A DNA stretch of 64,000 bases from Microbacterium mitrae (GCF_008017445.1 NZ_VRSW01000002.1:124001-188000); one strand, 5' to 3'. Positions 24,517 to 33,410 are shown, numbered from the stretch's first letter. Program-made: numbers and translations. Notes: generated from the sequence alone by a model not told the origin.

Positions 24517-25977
24517 ATGGAGTTCATCGGTGAGCGACCCCAGGTCGATTTGACTTACAGCGACGTCTTTTTGGTGCCTTCGCGCTCAAGCATCACGAGC
24601 CGACTCGACGTCGATCTGACGCCGCCAGATGGCACCCCGGCGCGCACGCCACTGGTCGCGTCAAACATGAACTCGGTGACGGGCCCGCGGATGGCCGCCA
24701 CCATGGCTCGGCGTGGTGGGCTTGCGGTGCTCGCCCAAGATGTGCCGCTGCAACAGCTCGACTCGGCCATTCGCTGGGTCAAGGCGCAACCGGTGTTGTG
24801 GGACACCCCGATCGTGTTTGCCGAAACGGCAACCGCCGCCGACGCGCTCCGCATGGTTCCGGCTCTTCCCGGTGTTGGTGTTGTGGTGGTGCGCGATCCA
24901 GACGCGGCGTTGGATTCGGGCAACGTTCGCGGAGTGGTCACCGGTGAGCGCCTGGGCGCTGCGCCCGAGGACGCACCGCTAGGAACGCTCGTTGCGGGGC
25001 CGGCTCCGGCCATCGACGCCGAAGATGTCACCGACGCGCGACACGCGTTCGATCTGGTGGTCGAAACCGGCGAAGAGCTGCTGCTGGTCAAAGACAAGCA
25101 CGGTGTTGTGGTTGGCACGGCGAGTGCGCGAAGCACCCTCCGCTCCAGCCTGTACCCCGCCGCGGTTGACGCCGGCGGTCGTCTTGCGGTGGCCGCGGCC
25201 GTTGGCATCAACGGCGACCCGGCCGAGAAGGCGAAGGCGCTCGCCGCGGCCGGGGTCGATGTGCTCGTTCTCGACACCGCGCACGGGCATCAGCGCGGCA
25301 TGATGCAGGCCATCCGCAATGTGGCCGCCCTCAACCTCGGGCTGCCGATTGTCGCGGGCAACATCGTGACCGCCGACGCCGTGCACGATTTGGTCACATC
25401 GGGCGCGACCATCCTCAAGGTGGGGGTAGGGCCGGGCGCGATGTGCACCACCCGCATGATGACGGCCGTCGGCCGGCCCCAGTTCTCCGCCGTGCTGGAG
25501 ACTGCTGAAGCCGCGCGCGATATGGGCGCCCACGTGTGGGCCGATGGTGGGGTGCGCTACCCCCGCGATGTTGCGCTCGCGCTCGCGGCAGGCGCTGCCT
25601 CCGTGATGATCGGCTCGTGGTTTGCCGGAACCATCGAATCGCCGGGCGAGCTGCTGCGGGACGCGACTGGTCGCGTTTACAAAGAGTCCTGGGGCATGGC
25701 GTCAACGAAGGCGGTGCAGGCGCGCTTTGGGCGGTTGAATGCGTACGATCGTGCCCGCAAGGAGCTCTTTGCCGAGGGCATCTCGTCGTCGAAGATCTAC
25801 CTCGATCCGCTGCGCCCCAGCGTAGAAGACCTGATCGATATGATCACCAGCGGCGTGCGCTCCTCGTTCACGTATGCCGGCGCTCATACCGTCACCGAGT
25901 TTCGCGAGCGGGCCCGCGTTGGCCTGCAATCGGCCGCCGGTTACGAGGAGGGCAAGGCGCTGCCGGTCAGTTGGTAG
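24517..25977 (+). CDS. guaB1: GuaB1-family IMPDH-related protein, probable GMP reductase
   Basis: 486 residues from ATG 24517 (MEFIGERPQVDLTYSDVFL). TIM-barrel IMPDH/GMPR fold: substrate loop VGVGPGAMCTTR with the catalytic Cys (about residue 312), phosphate-binding ADGGVRYPRD and IGSWFAGT, and the C-terminal flap region KESWGMASTKAVQ. A CBS-like insert lies at about 160-215. The lack of the normal IMPDH catalytic flap and the GuaB1-type sequence fit the actinobacterial group recently shown to reduce GMP to IMP in purine salvage. That activity is taken from family knowledge. Confidence 0.88.
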   Translation: MEFIGERPQVDLTYSDVFLVPSRSSITSRLDVDLTPPDGTPARTPLVASNMNSVTGPRMAATMARRGGLAVLAQDVPLQQLDSAIRWVKAQPVLWDTPIVFAETATAADALRMVPALPGVGVVVVRDPDAALDSGNVRGVVTGERLGAAPEDAPLGTLVAGPAPAIDAEDVTDARHAFDLVVETGEELLLVKDKHGVVVGTASARSTLRSSLYPAAVDAGGRLAVAAAVGINGDPAEKAKALAAAGVDVLVLDTAHGHQRGMMQAIRNVAALNLGLPIVAGNIVTADAVHDLVTSGATILKVGVGPGAMCTTRMMTAVGRPQFSAVLETAEAARDMGAHVWADGGVRYPRDVALALAAGAASVMIGSWFAGTIESPGELLRDATGRVYKESWGMASTKAVQARFGRLNAYDRARKELFAEGISSSKIYLDPLRPSVEDLIDMITSGVRSSFTYAGAHTVTEFRERARVGLQSAAGYEEGKALPVSW

Positions 25978-26134
25978 CACCCGTATTTGGTGGCATCTCG
26001 GCCCGGTTTCAGAAATGACAAAACCTCGTGCGTTCAGGAAGTTCCGTTAGACTGAGCCACACAATGGACGACCCTCCTAGTTGTAGACATACGCCCCGCT
26101 GTTCCTCCGCCCCGATGGTTGGGGGTGAACTGCT

Positions 26135-27463
26135 TTGGAGCCCTGGCTCGGAATAGTCATCGGTCTGTTGCTCACAATCGGCACCGGCCTGTTTGTGGCC
26201 AGCGAATTCTCGCTCGTCAACCTTGATCGCGCCGATCTGGAGGCGCGACGCGCTCGCGGTGAGTCTCGCCTGTCGATGACAATTGCGGCGCTCAAGATCA
26301 CCTCTACCCACCTCTCCAGCGCTCAGCTCGGCATCACACTGACGACGCTGCTGACGGGTTACACCATGGAGCCGGCGATCTCGCAATTGCTCGCGCCGCT
26401 GTTTTCCGGGTGGGGAGTGCCCACCGCGGTCTCACAGCCGATCGCGACCGTCGTTGCTATGTTCTTGGCGACGGTGCTCTCGATGATCATCGGTGAGTTG
26501 GTGCCAAAGAACTTCGCCCTGGCGTTGCCGAGGCAAACCGCGAAAATCGTGGTGCCGTTTCAGACGCTTTTTACCACCGTCTTCAAGCCCGCGATCGTGG
26601 TGCTCAATGGTTCCGCCAACGGCATTCTGCGCGCCATGGGCGTGGAACCAAAAGAAGAGCTGAGCGGTGCGCGCTCGGCAGAAGAGCTCTCCAGCCTGGT
26701 GCGCCGCTCGGCGAGTGCGGGCCTGCTCGAAGCCGACACCGCAAGCCTGCTCAACCGCTCGCTCACCTTCGCGCGCCTGTCGGCCGACGATGTGATGACC
26801 CCGCGCCCCAGCGTGCAGGCGCTGCAGGCCGATGAGACGGCCGAAGATGTCGTTGACCTCGCGAGAACCACGGGGCACAGCCGTTTTCCGGTTTATGGCG
26901 AGTCGATGGATGACATTCTCGGCATCGTGCACCTGAAGGCCGCCATCAGCGTTCCTCGCGAGCGTCGCTCCGATGTTCCGGCCGCAGCGCTGGCGACCGA
27001 ACCACTGCGGGTTCCCGAGACCGTGCATCTGGATGTTCTTGTCGCCGAGCTCCGTTCACGCGGCTACCAGATGGCCATCGTGGTTGACGAATACGGCGGA
27101 ACCGCCGGCATCGTGACGCTGGAAGATCTGGTCGAAGAGATTGTTGGCGAAGTGCTCGATGAGCATGACCGCACCCGCGCCGGCGTGATTCGTGGCAAGG
27201 AGTCGATGACTTTCCCGGGCGAATTGCGCCCCGATGAGCTGGCCGACCGTGCTGGCGTGCGCGTGCCAGAGGGGGATGTGTACGACACCGTCGGCGGCTA
27301 CATCATGAGCGTGCTGGAGCGTATTCCGCAGGTTGGTGATGAGGTGCAGGTCGAAGACGGCATCCTCACCGTGCAGCGGATGGATGGCCGCCGCGTTGAT
27401 CGGGTGAAGTTTGTGCCAGCGCCGGTTGATGCGACGACGAGCGAAGGAGGTGAGGCACGATGA
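26135..27463 (+). CDS. CNNM/CorC-type membrane protein (DUF21-CBS-CorC_HlyC)
   Basis: 442 residues from TTG 26135, chosen because GGGGGTGA lies 6 nt upstream; no ATG fits. N-terminal DUF21/CNNM domain with three or four membrane helices (about 1-150), including [15 protein letters not shown] and [12 protein letters not shown]. Then a CBS pair (about 215-335) with DDVMTPRP and [22 protein letters not shown], and a complete C-terminal CorC_HlyC domain (about 350-430, [12 protein letters not shown]). Members are linked to Mg2+ export or homeostasis. The downstream paralogue overlaps by 4 bp (ATGA), so both are co-translated and may form a heterodimer. Confidence 0.9.
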   Translation: MEPWLGIVIGLLLTIGTGLFVASEFSLVNLDRADLEARRARGESRLSMTIAALKITSTHLSSAQLGITLTTLLTGYTMEPAISQLLAPLFSGWGVPTAVSQPIATVVAMFLATVLSMIIGELVPKNFALALPRQTAKIVVPFQTLFTTVFKPAIVVLNGSANGILRAMGVEPKEELSGARSAEELSSLVRRSASAGLLEADTASLLNRSLTFARLSADDVMTPRPSVQALQADETAEDVVDLARTTGHSRFPVYGESMDDILGIVHLKAAISVPRERRSDVPAAALATEPLRVPETVHLDVLVAELRSRGYQMAIVVDEYGGTAGIVTLEDLVEEIVGEVLDEHDRTRAGVIRGKESMTFPGELRPDELADRAGVRVPEGDVYDTVGGYIMSVLERIPQVGDEVQVEDGILTVQRMDGRRVDRVKFVPAPVDATTSEGGEAR

Positions 27464-28518
27464 GCGACTGGATGGGAATTGTCTGGCTGGTCATTCTGCT
27501 GATCGGAAACGCCTTCTTCGTCGGCGCCGAGTTTGCCGTCATTTCGGCTCGACGCTCGCAGATCGAACCGTTGGCCGAAAAGGGCTCTCGCGCCGCCAAG
27601 ACCGCCCTGTATGCCATGGAGCATGCGACGCTGATGCTGGCGACGAGTCAGCTCGGCATCACGATCTGTTCGCTGCTGATTCTGAACGTTTCTGAGCCGG
27701 CGATTCACCACCTCCTGGCGTATCCGCTCGGCCTGACCAACCTCGACGAGGGCACGGTCGACACGATCGCGTTCATCATCGCGCTGCTGCTGGTCTCGTA
27801 CCTGCACGTCGTGTTCGGTGAAATGGTTCCGAAGAACCTCGCGTTCTCGGTGCCCGATCGCGCGGTGCTGTTCTTGGCGACCCCGCTGGTGTGGGTGTCG
27901 AAGGTTTTTCACCCGGTCATTTGGACCCTCAACTGGATCGCCAACGCGGTGCTTCGCCTGTTTGGCGTCGAGCCGAAGAACGAGGCGGCCTCGACCTTTA
28001 CGTTGGAAGAGGTTGCCACCATCGTGAATCAGTCGCGCGCCGAGGGCGTGTTGGCCGATACAGCGGGCACGGTGTCAAACGTGGTTGAGTTCACCGACAA
28101 GAAGGCGATGGACGTCGCCGTGCCGCTGGACCGTCTGGTAACGCTTGGTGAGCGCACCACGCCGCATGAGGTTGAGAAGGCTGTGGCCACCTACGGTTAT
28201 TCGCGCTACGTGATCGTCGATGAGGAAAACATTCCGGTTGGTTATGTGCACCTCAAGGATGTGCTGCGCGTCACTCAAGACGGTGACCCAGACGGCGAGC
28301 GGGAGATTCCTGCCAAGCGTGTGCACGACCTGGTTCCGGTTCACACCACCACCGATCTCGAAGACGCGCTCGCGCTCATGCGCCGCGCCAGCAAACACCT
28401 CGCCCGCGTGCGTAACGACGAGGGTGAGACGGTGGCGGTGCTGTTCTTGGAAGACATCATCGAAGAGCTCGTCGGCGAGGTGCAAGACGCCACGGAACGC
28501 AGCCGTCGCGCCAGCTAG
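27460..28518 (+). CDS. CNNM/CorC-type membrane protein, short paralogue
   Basis: 352 residues. Same DUF21/CNNM region (about 1-165, with SQLGITICSLLILN and GEMVPKNLAFSVPD) and a CBS pair (about 210-340), but it ends right after FLEDIIEELVGEV and so lacks the CorC_HlyC domain that its upstream partner has. Starts at ATG 27460 inside the last codons of that partner, with AAGGAGGTG just upstream. This long-plus-short pairing is common in actinobacteria and suggests a joint membrane complex for divalent cation homeostasis. A terminator hairpin follows at 28592. Confidence 0.9.
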   Translation: MSDWMGIVWLVILLIGNAFFVGAEFAVISARRSQIEPLAEKGSRAAKTALYAMEHATLMLATSQLGITICSLLILNVSEPAIHHLLAYPLGLTNLDEGTVDTIAFIIALLLVSYLHVVFGEMVPKNLAFSVPDRAVLFLATPLVWVSKVFHPVIWTLNWIANAVLRLFGVEPKNEAASTFTLEEVATIVNQSRAEGVLADTAGTVSNVVEFTDKKAMDVAVPLDRLVTLGERTTPHEVEKAVATYGYSRYVIVDEENIPVGYVHLKDVLRVTQDGDPDGEREIPAKRVHDLVPVHTTTDLEDALALMRRASKHLARVRNDEGETVAVLFLEDIIEELVGEVQDATERSRRAS

Positions 28519-28538
28519 CACGGCGGCCCGGCCGGTTC

Positions 28539-28585
28539 GGGCCCGAGCGCAGGTCGGGCCAGAGCGCAGTTTCGGGCCTGAGCAG
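28539..28585. repeat. three degenerate 14-bp direct repeats
   Basis: GGGCCnGAGCGCAG occurs at 28539 and 28556, with a shorter copy GGGCCTGAGCAG at 28574 (spacings 17 and 18 bp), directly after the CNNM pair. No function is evident. Confidence 0.5.
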
Positions 28586-28591
28586 GGACGC

Positions 28592-28619
28592 GGGCGAGCG
28601 GGAGTAATCTCGCTCGCCC
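28592..28619 (+). terminator. terminator after the CNNM gene pair
   Basis: GGGCGAGCG (28592-28600) pairs perfectly with CGCTCGCCC (28611-28619), extended inward by three weaker pairs around a GTAA-type loop. No U-tract. Confidence 0.65.
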
Positions 28620-28632
28620 CCGCGTCTACCTG

Positions 28633-28678
28633 CGGCATCACGCGCGGTAGCCGTGCCTCCGGCATCACGCGCGGTAGC
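28633..28678. repeat. 19-bp direct repeat carrying the nnrD promoter
   Basis: CGGCATCACGCGCGGTAGC is present at 28633-28651 and 28660-28678. The second copy supplies the first bases of the TAGCGT -10 box of nnrD; the first copy continues TAGCCG and lacks the box. Confidence 0.65.
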
Positions 28679-28680
28679 GT
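28675..28680 (+). promoter_or_regulatory. -10 element of a leaderless promoter (nnrD)
   Basis: TAGCGT, 6 nt, then ATG 28687. Confidence 0.5.
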
Positions 28681-28686
28681 TGTGCC

Positions 28687-29559
28687 ATGGCTCAGACCCA
28701 TGGTGACGCTCACGCCACCCCCTCCGTGCGGGTCGTGCCCTTCGGTGTGCAGAATGCGCACGCCGTGCTTCGGGCCGCAACGGCGGCCGATGACAAGTAT
28801 TCGCGCGGCGTCGTCGGCCTGCGCACGGGATCGGTGACGTATCCCGGTGCGGCGGTGCTCGGCGTTGAGGGGGCATGGCGCGCTGGCGCCGGTCTCGTGC
28901 GGTACCGCGGCGATGCCAGCGCGTTGGTGCTCGCGCGACGACCGGAGACGGTCACCACGGGCGAGCGGTGCGATGCCTGGGTGATTGGCTCGGGTCAAAC
29001 CATCGCGGATGCTGAGGCGGCCGGAACCACGGAGCTGTTAGCGGGGAGCGTGCCGGTGGTTGCCGACGCCGGAGCCCTGGAACTTGTTGCCGTGCCGCAC
29101 GCGCCGACCGTGATGACCCCGCATGCGGGCGAATTCGCTCGCGTTGCGCGAGCGAACGAGATCGGTCTCACCGGTGACAATGCCGTGGACGTCGCGACGG
29201 TGTCGGCGGCGCTCGGCGCCGTTATCGTGCTGAAAAGGTCGCGCACGCTGGTTGCCGCACCGCACCGCGCAGATGACCAGGCCGAGGTGTGGTCGATCAC
29301 GGTGGAGACGCCGTGGTTGTCGACGGCGGGCACCGGCGATGTGCTGGCCGGCATGATCGGCTCGGTGATTGCACAGCGGCGGCCTGCCGGTTTCGATGAG
29401 CTGGCGTTGTGCGCCGCGACAGCGGTGTTCTTACACTCGCGAGCCGGCGCGCTCGCCGCAACCCATGGTTCCGTCACCCCGCATCCGATTGTGGCGATGG
29501 ACGTTGCCGAGATGGTTCCGCTGGCGGTTGCCGAGGTTCTGTGCGGAGGAGCGGAGTGA
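28687..29559 (+). CDS. nnrD: ADP-dependent NAD(P)H-hydrate dehydratase
   Basis: 290 residues of the ribokinase-like NnrD fold: KYSRGVVGLRTGS (about 37-49), GAGLVRY (about 67-73), TPHAGEFARVA (about 139-149), VLKRSRTLV and the nucleotide-binding STAGTGDVLAGMIG (about 213-226). It repairs NADHX and NADPHX, the hydrated damage products of the coenzymes, in the cytosol. The NnrE epimerase domain found fused in many bacteria is absent, so a separate epimerase must exist elsewhere. The last codons overlap the start of the next membrane protein (GTGA). Confidence 0.9.
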   Translation: MAQTHGDAHATPSVRVVPFGVQNAHAVLRAATAADDKYSRGVVGLRTGSVTYPGAAVLGVEGAWRAGAGLVRYRGDASALVLARRPETVTTGERCDAWVIGSGQTIADAEAAGTTELLAGSVPVVADAGALELVAVPHAPTVMTPHAGEFARVARANEIGLTGDNAVDVATVSAALGAVIVLKRSRTLVAAPHRADDQAEVWSITVETPWLSTAGTGDVLAGMIGSVIAQRRPAGFDELALCAATAVFLHSRAGALAATHGSVTPHPIVAMDVAEMVPLAVAEVLCGGAE

Positions 29560-30815
29560 CCCGTCGGTCTGGATGGGCGTGGGCTGCCGCGCTGTGGGCG
29601 TTGTTTATTGCCGCGCATATTCTGGTCGCGTGGCTTGGGTGGGTGGAGCCCAACGCGCCGCGCAATGACGTGACCAATGTGTACGAGCCGTGGTCGGCGT
29701 ACGCGATTCGCGGTCAGGGCATCGTGGGGGTGACCGAGCCGTGGGTCTATCCGCCGCTCGCGCTGATGCCGATGATCTTGGCGCAGCTGTTTACTCCGTT
29801 GCTCGGGTATCAGTGGGCGTGGATTTTCGTCGTCTTTCTGTTTGACGCCGCGGCCTTCTATTTGCTGGTCGGCGGTGGGCGATCGCGCTCGCGGCGGGCG
29901 GCGGCGATCTTTTGGATTGTCTTTCTGGTGGCGCTTGGCCCCATCGCGCTGTATCGACTTGATGCGGTGACGGTGCCGTTTGCGGTGGCTGGTGTGCTGC
30001 TCATCCGCTCGCACCCGGTGTTGGCGTCATCGTTGTTGGCGATGGCCGCGTGGATGAAGATCTGGACGGGGGCGATCTTGGCGGCCGCCTTTGCAGCGCT
30101 GAACAGCAAGCGGCGCATCGTTGAGGGCACGCTGGTCGTGAGCGCGGTCGTTGTCGGCATTGTCGCGCTGGGCGGCGGCATCAGTTTTCTCTTCGGCTTC
30201 TTGTCCATGCAGTCCTCGCGCGGGCTTCAAGCCGAGGCGGTGTTTGCAACGCCGTTTCTGTGGAGCGCGATTGCCGGCGTCGACGGCGCCGGAATCGAGT
30301 ACGACTATGACCTCATCACCTTTCAAGTCGCAGGCAACGGCGTCGCGTTTCTCGCCGACATTCTCACCCCGCTGCTGCTGATCGCGGCTGTTGCGCTCGC
30401 CGCGCTCGGGTTGATCGCACATCAGCGAGGCGTCTCGGCGCGCGAGCTCATGCCGCCGCTGGCGATGGCCGCCGTGATGGCGTTCATCGTGTTCAACAAG
30501 GTGGGCTCGCCCCAATTTCAGACTTGGCTGATCGCACCGGTCGTGCTGTGGCTGGTGTGGGATCGTCGGCGCGCGCTGCCGTATGCGGTCTCGGCCGTGA
30601 TCATCGCGGCCTGCACGCACCTCATCTACCCGCTGTTTTACGACCTGTTCCTCCAGACCGACGTTGTGGTGATCACCATCATCACGATCCGAAACCTGCT
30701 GTTGGTTGTGCTGATGCTGGCCGCCACCGCCCGGGTTGCCAAGCTTGCGATTCGGCACCCGGTGCCCATCACGACGCTGGCGCAGGTATCGTCGGACGCA
30801 CCCCCACACCCCTGA
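29556..30815 (+). CDS. polytopic membrane protein, GT87/DUF2029-like glycosyltransferase candidate
   Basis: 419 residues from GTG 29556, overlapping nnrD by 4 bp, with GGAGGA 5 nt upstream. About ten hydrophobic segments. After the first helix comes DVTNVYEPWS, then WVYPPLALMPM, and later AAWMKIWTGAI, a layout typical of GT-C/GT87-like polyprenyl-phosphate mannosyltransferases, where the acidic residue after TM1 and the YPP motif are near the active site. The sugar and acceptor are unknown, and the assignment rests on architecture only. Confidence 0.65.
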   Translation: MTRRSGWAWAAALWALFIAAHILVAWLGWVEPNAPRNDVTNVYEPWSAYAIRGQGIVGVTEPWVYPPLALMPMILAQLFTPLLGYQWAWIFVVFLFDAAAFYLLVGGGRSRSRRAAAIFWIVFLVALGPIALYRLDAVTVPFAVAGVLLIRSHPVLASSLLAMAAWMKIWTGAILAAAFAALNSKRRIVEGTLVVSAVVVGIVALGGGISFLFGFLSMQSSRGLQAEAVFATPFLWSAIAGVDGAGIEYDYDLITFQVAGNGVAFLADILTPLLLIAAVALAALGLIAHQRGVSARELMPPLAMAAVMAFIVFNKVGSPQFQTWLIAPVVLWLVWDRRRALPYAVSAVIIAACTHLIYPLFYDLFLQTDVVVITIITIRNLLLVVLMLAATARVAKLAIRHPVPITTLAQVSSDAPPHP

Positions 30816-30832
30816 AACGAAAGGCTTCAGTC

Positions 30833-31141
30833 ATGCTTCTTGCTTTCTCTGTCGCTCCCTCCGGCACCGGCCGTGCCGATGGTTCCGTTCACGACGCCGT
30901 TGCCGCCGCCGTGCGCGTGGTGCGCGAGTCTGGCCTGCCCAACCGCACCTCCAGCATGTTCACCGAAATCGAGGGGGAGTGGGACGAGGTCTTTGACGTC
31001 GTAAAGCGGGCAACGGCGGCGGTGGAACCATTCGGCTCGCGCGTCTCGCTGGTCATCAAGGCCGATATTCGCCCCGGATACTCAGGCGAAATTGACGCCA
31101 AGCTCGAGCGGCTGGAACAGGCGCTCGACGGCGCTGAATAG
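30833..31141 (+). CDS. thiamine-binding-type protein (MTH1187/YkoF family, DUF77)
   Basis: 102 residues from ATG 30833, AAAGG 8 nt upstream. The sequence MLLAFSVAPSGTG, VVRESGLPNRTSSMFTEIEG and a short EWDEVFDVVKRA helix followed by RVSLVIKADIRPG match the MTH1187/YqgV family of small ferredoxin-like proteins that bind thiamine in some members. It is complete and typical in length. It follows the GT87-like gene by 17 bp and probably shares its transcript. The in vivo role is unclear. Confidence 0.85.
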   Translation: MLLAFSVAPSGTGRADGSVHDAVAAAVRVVRESGLPNRTSSMFTEIEGEWDEVFDVVKRATAAVEPFGSRVSLVIKADIRPGYSGEIDAKLERLEQALDGAE

Positions 31142-31193
31142 GTTGTGTGCGGGTCGGACCGGTGGCGGAGGTGCCGTCGGCCATCAACCTCGG

Positions 31194-31199
31194 TACCGT
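31194..31199 (+). promoter_or_regulatory. -10 element of a leaderless promoter (NUDIX gene)
   Basis: TACCGT, 6 nt, then ATG 31206; same hexamer as for guaB1. Confidence 0.5.
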
Positions 31200-31205
31200 T
31201 GAGGA

Positions 31206-31952
31206 ATGACTGACGCCGCTCCCGGAGCCGACGCGCTTCGCACGTTCATGACGCAGACCTCCGCGAGCGGTGAGGCGCCCGCCGATGTTCCGATCACGGC
31301 ACGGGCGGCAACCGTGGTGGTTGCCAGGGACGGTGCAGACGGGCCCGAGATTCTCATGCTCCGACGCCCCGAACGCGGCAGCTTCGCCGGAGCGTGGGTG
31401 TTTCCGGGCGGCAAGGTCGACCCGGAAGACGCGGTCGAAGGCGGATCCGAGCTTGACGAACTGCGGGTCGCGGCGGTTCGCGAAACGCGCGAAGAGGTCG
31501 GGCTCGATGTTGCTCCGGCCGACCTCGTGCACATCTCCAAGTGGGAGCCGCCCACCTCAACGAAGGTGCGCATCCGAACCTGGTTTTTCGTGGCCCTCTC
31601 TGCGACCGGCACCTTGGTTCCGTCTGCCGACGAAGTCGCCGAGTGGGTGTGGATTCGCCCAGCCGATATGCTGCAACGCCACGCTGACGGCCTCGCGACC
31701 CTGTACCCGCCGACGTTCGTGACACTCACCGCTGTCGCGAGTTGTGGTTCCGCGCTTACGGGGTGGGAGGAACTGTTGCGAAGCAGAGAGCCGCGACAGT
31801 ACGCGACCCGCATGCGCAAGCGCGGAGACCACACGGTTTTGCTGTGGCAGGGCGACTATGAGTACGACGCTGATCGGCCGGGTGAGCGCGGTGCGCGTCA
31901 CCGTGTGGAGGCGGGGGCGTTGCCGTGGAGCTATCTCAACGAGGCTGAGTAG
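31206..31952 (+). CDS. NUDIX hydrolase
   Basis: 248 residues. The NUDIX box is clear at about residues 62-90: GGKVDPEDAVEGG, then ELRVAAVRETREEVGLD with the REtrEE catalytic helix. A slightly longer spacing between G and the RE..EE part than the canonical box resembles the NUDT7/19-like (CoA-diphosphatase-related) group. The substrate is unknown. No signal peptide. Leaderless-type start at ATG 31206. It ends convergently with metX and shares a terminator hairpin. Confidence 0.88.
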   Translation: MTDAAPGADALRTFMTQTSASGEAPADVPITARAATVVVARDGADGPEILMLRRPERGSFAGAWVFPGGKVDPEDAVEGGSELDELRVAAVRETREEVGLDVAPADLVHISKWEPPTSTKVRIRTWFFVALSATGTLVPSADEVAEWVWIRPADMLQRHADGLATLYPPTFVTLTAVASCGSALTGWEELLRSREPRQYATRMRKRGDHTVLLWQGDYEYDADRPGERGARHRVEAGALPWSYLNEAE

Positions 31953-31979
31953 CTCGCGGATGGATGTCAGGCCGCGAGC
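31952..31979. terminator. bidirectional terminator between the NUDIX gene and metX
   Basis: GCTCGCGG (31952-31959) pairs with CCGCGAGC (31972-31979) around a 12-nt loop. It overlaps the stop codons of both convergent genes. Confidence 0.6.
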
Positions 31980-33172
31980 AGTCGTCGCAGGTGGGTGCTG
32001 ACGGCTTCGTGTTCGATCAGGAACCCGTCGTGGCCGAAGTCGCTGGAGATCACGACCGCCTGGTTGCCGTCGAGCGTGTGGGGGATGCCCTTGGCGATGC
32101 GGTGCTGACCGTCAACCGGGAAGAGCCGGTCGCTGTCGATGCCGAGCACGAGGGTGGTTGCCGTGACTCGGGCGAGGGCGTCTTCGACACCGCCGCGGTC
32201 TCGGCCGACATCATGTGAGTCCATCGCGCCGACGAGAATGACGTAGCTGTTGGCGTCGAAGCGGCGGGTGAATTTGTTGCCGTGAAAGTCGAGGTAACTC
32301 TCGACCGCGAATCGGCCGCCGAGTCCGAATGGCGACACCGGGGACTGCCAGGAGCGCTGGAACCGCTGGTTGAGTTCTGAGGGGCTGCGATAGTTCAGCA
32401 GTGCCATGCGTCGGGCGAGGGCGAGCCCGCGGTGTGGGCCCTCGCCATCGCCGGCGTCGTAGTATTCACCGGCGCTGAAGTGGGGGTCGATAGCGATGGC
32501 TTCGAGCTGCACGGAGTTGAGCGCGATCTGGTCGGCTGTGTTCAGCGGGGGCGACGAGAGCACCGCAAGGCGAGCGACCCGTTCGGGGGTGGTCACGGCC
32601 CATTCGAGGGCGTGCATGCCGCCCATGGAGCCACCAATGATGGCGAAGAATCGGTCAATTTCGAGGTGATCGGCAAGCAGCCGCTGCGCTGCGACCTGAT
32701 CGCGAATCGTCAGGTAGGGAAAGCGTGAGGCCCACTCGTAGCCGTCAGGGGCAATGCTCGACGGGCCGGTGGAACCCTGGCAGCCGCCCAGAATGTTCGG
32801 CGCAATGACGAAGTACTTGTCGGTGTCGATGGCGGCGCCGGGGCCAACGATGTCTTCCCACCATCCGGCGGTGGGGTGCGCACGGCTGGCAGCGCCACGC
32901 ACGTGCGAATCGCCCGTCAGCGCGTGCAGAATGAGGATCGCGTTGTCGCGCTCGGGGTTCAGCGTGCCCCAGGTCTCGTACGCGAGACGGAATGAGGGGA
33001 GTTGTCCACCCGATTCGGTGCGGAACGCGCCAAACGTCGCGAAGTGGCGATCACCGGCCGGATCACCGTCGCGCCACGCGCCGGTCGCCGGCGGGCGGCC
33101 CAGGAGCGAGCGAGCGTCGGCCTCCGTGACGGGAGCCGACGGCACCGTGTCTTCCGAGACCTGCCAATCCAT
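31967..33172 (-). CDS. metX: homoserine O-acetyltransferase
   Basis: 401 residues from ATG 33172 (MDWQVSED), six nt after a CAGAAT hexamer. A longer in-frame extension to 33382 would translate the intergenic repeat array and is rejected. Alpha/beta-hydrolase fold: oxyanion region LHALTGDSHV (about 77-86), nucleophile elbow GGSMGGMHALEW with the catalytic Ser (about residue 165), GIDSDRLFP with the Asp and a late SDFGHDGFL with the His. It makes O-acetyl-L-homoserine for the MetY reaction; metY is directly upstream on the same strand, so the two form the transsulfhydrylation route to homocysteine. Confidence 0.93.
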   Translation of the reverse strand: MDWQVSEDTVPSAPVTEADARSLLGRPPATGAWRDGDPAGDRHFATFGAFRTESGGQLPSFRLAYETWGTLNPERDNAILILHALTGDSHVRGAASRAHPTAGWWEDIVGPGAAIDTDKYFVIAPNILGGCQGSTGPSSIAPDGYEWASRFPYLTIRDQVAAQRLLADHLEIDRFFAIIGGSMGGMHALEWAVTTPERVARLAVLSSPPLNTADQIALNSVQLEAIAIDPHFSAGEYYDAGDGEGPHRGLALARRMALLNYRSPSELNQRFQRSWQSPVSPFGLGGRFAVESYLDFHGNKFTRRFDANSYVILVGAMDSHDVGRDRGGVEDALARVTATTLVLGIDSDRLFPVDGQHRIAKGIPHTLDGNQAVVISSDFGHDGFLIEHEAVSTHLRRLLAA

Positions 33173-33221
33173 GGTTCCATTCTGTCCGGTTTCTTGCCCC
33201 GGCAACGAACTATGACGCCCA

Positions 33222-33387
33222 GCGTGACGCACGAGCCACGCTCTGTTCTGCACGATGGGCGTTCTGTTGTGCACGAGATCAAGCCTGTTATGCACGAGCA
33301 AACGGCGTGATCGGCGCGACACGCCGTGTTTTTCGGCCTTGAGCGCGGTTTGCTCGTGCACAACACGGAACCCCTCGTGCATAACCG
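33222..33387. repeat. 21-bp-period array of a 14-bp motif in both orientations (metY-metX spacer)
   Basis: The motif CTGTTnTGCACGAG occurs on the plus strand at 33222 (degenerate GCGTGACGCACGAG), 33243, 33264 and 33285, each exactly 21 bp apart. Two inverted copies (CTCGTGCA cores at 33353 and 33374) are also exactly 21 bp apart. Facing copies can pair over 12-13 bp, for example TGCACGAGCAAAC at 33291 with GTTTGCTCGTGCA at 33348. It lies in the transcript between metY and metX. No protein is supported, although the plus strand would read as a 7-residue repeat. Confidence 0.8.
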
Positions 33388-33410
33388 ATATTCCAGGGGG
33401 GCGGGAGCGT

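Noticed and set aside
33222..33310. Small protein with a 7-residue repeat (plus strand)
   Set aside because: The frame has no start signal of its own, opposes metX upstream and is explained by the DNA repeat.
33173..33382. 70-codon N-terminal extension of MetX
   Set aside because: It would translate the 21-bp array as a repetitive basic peptide; MetX homologues start at the MDWQ position and a -10-like box is spaced for that start.
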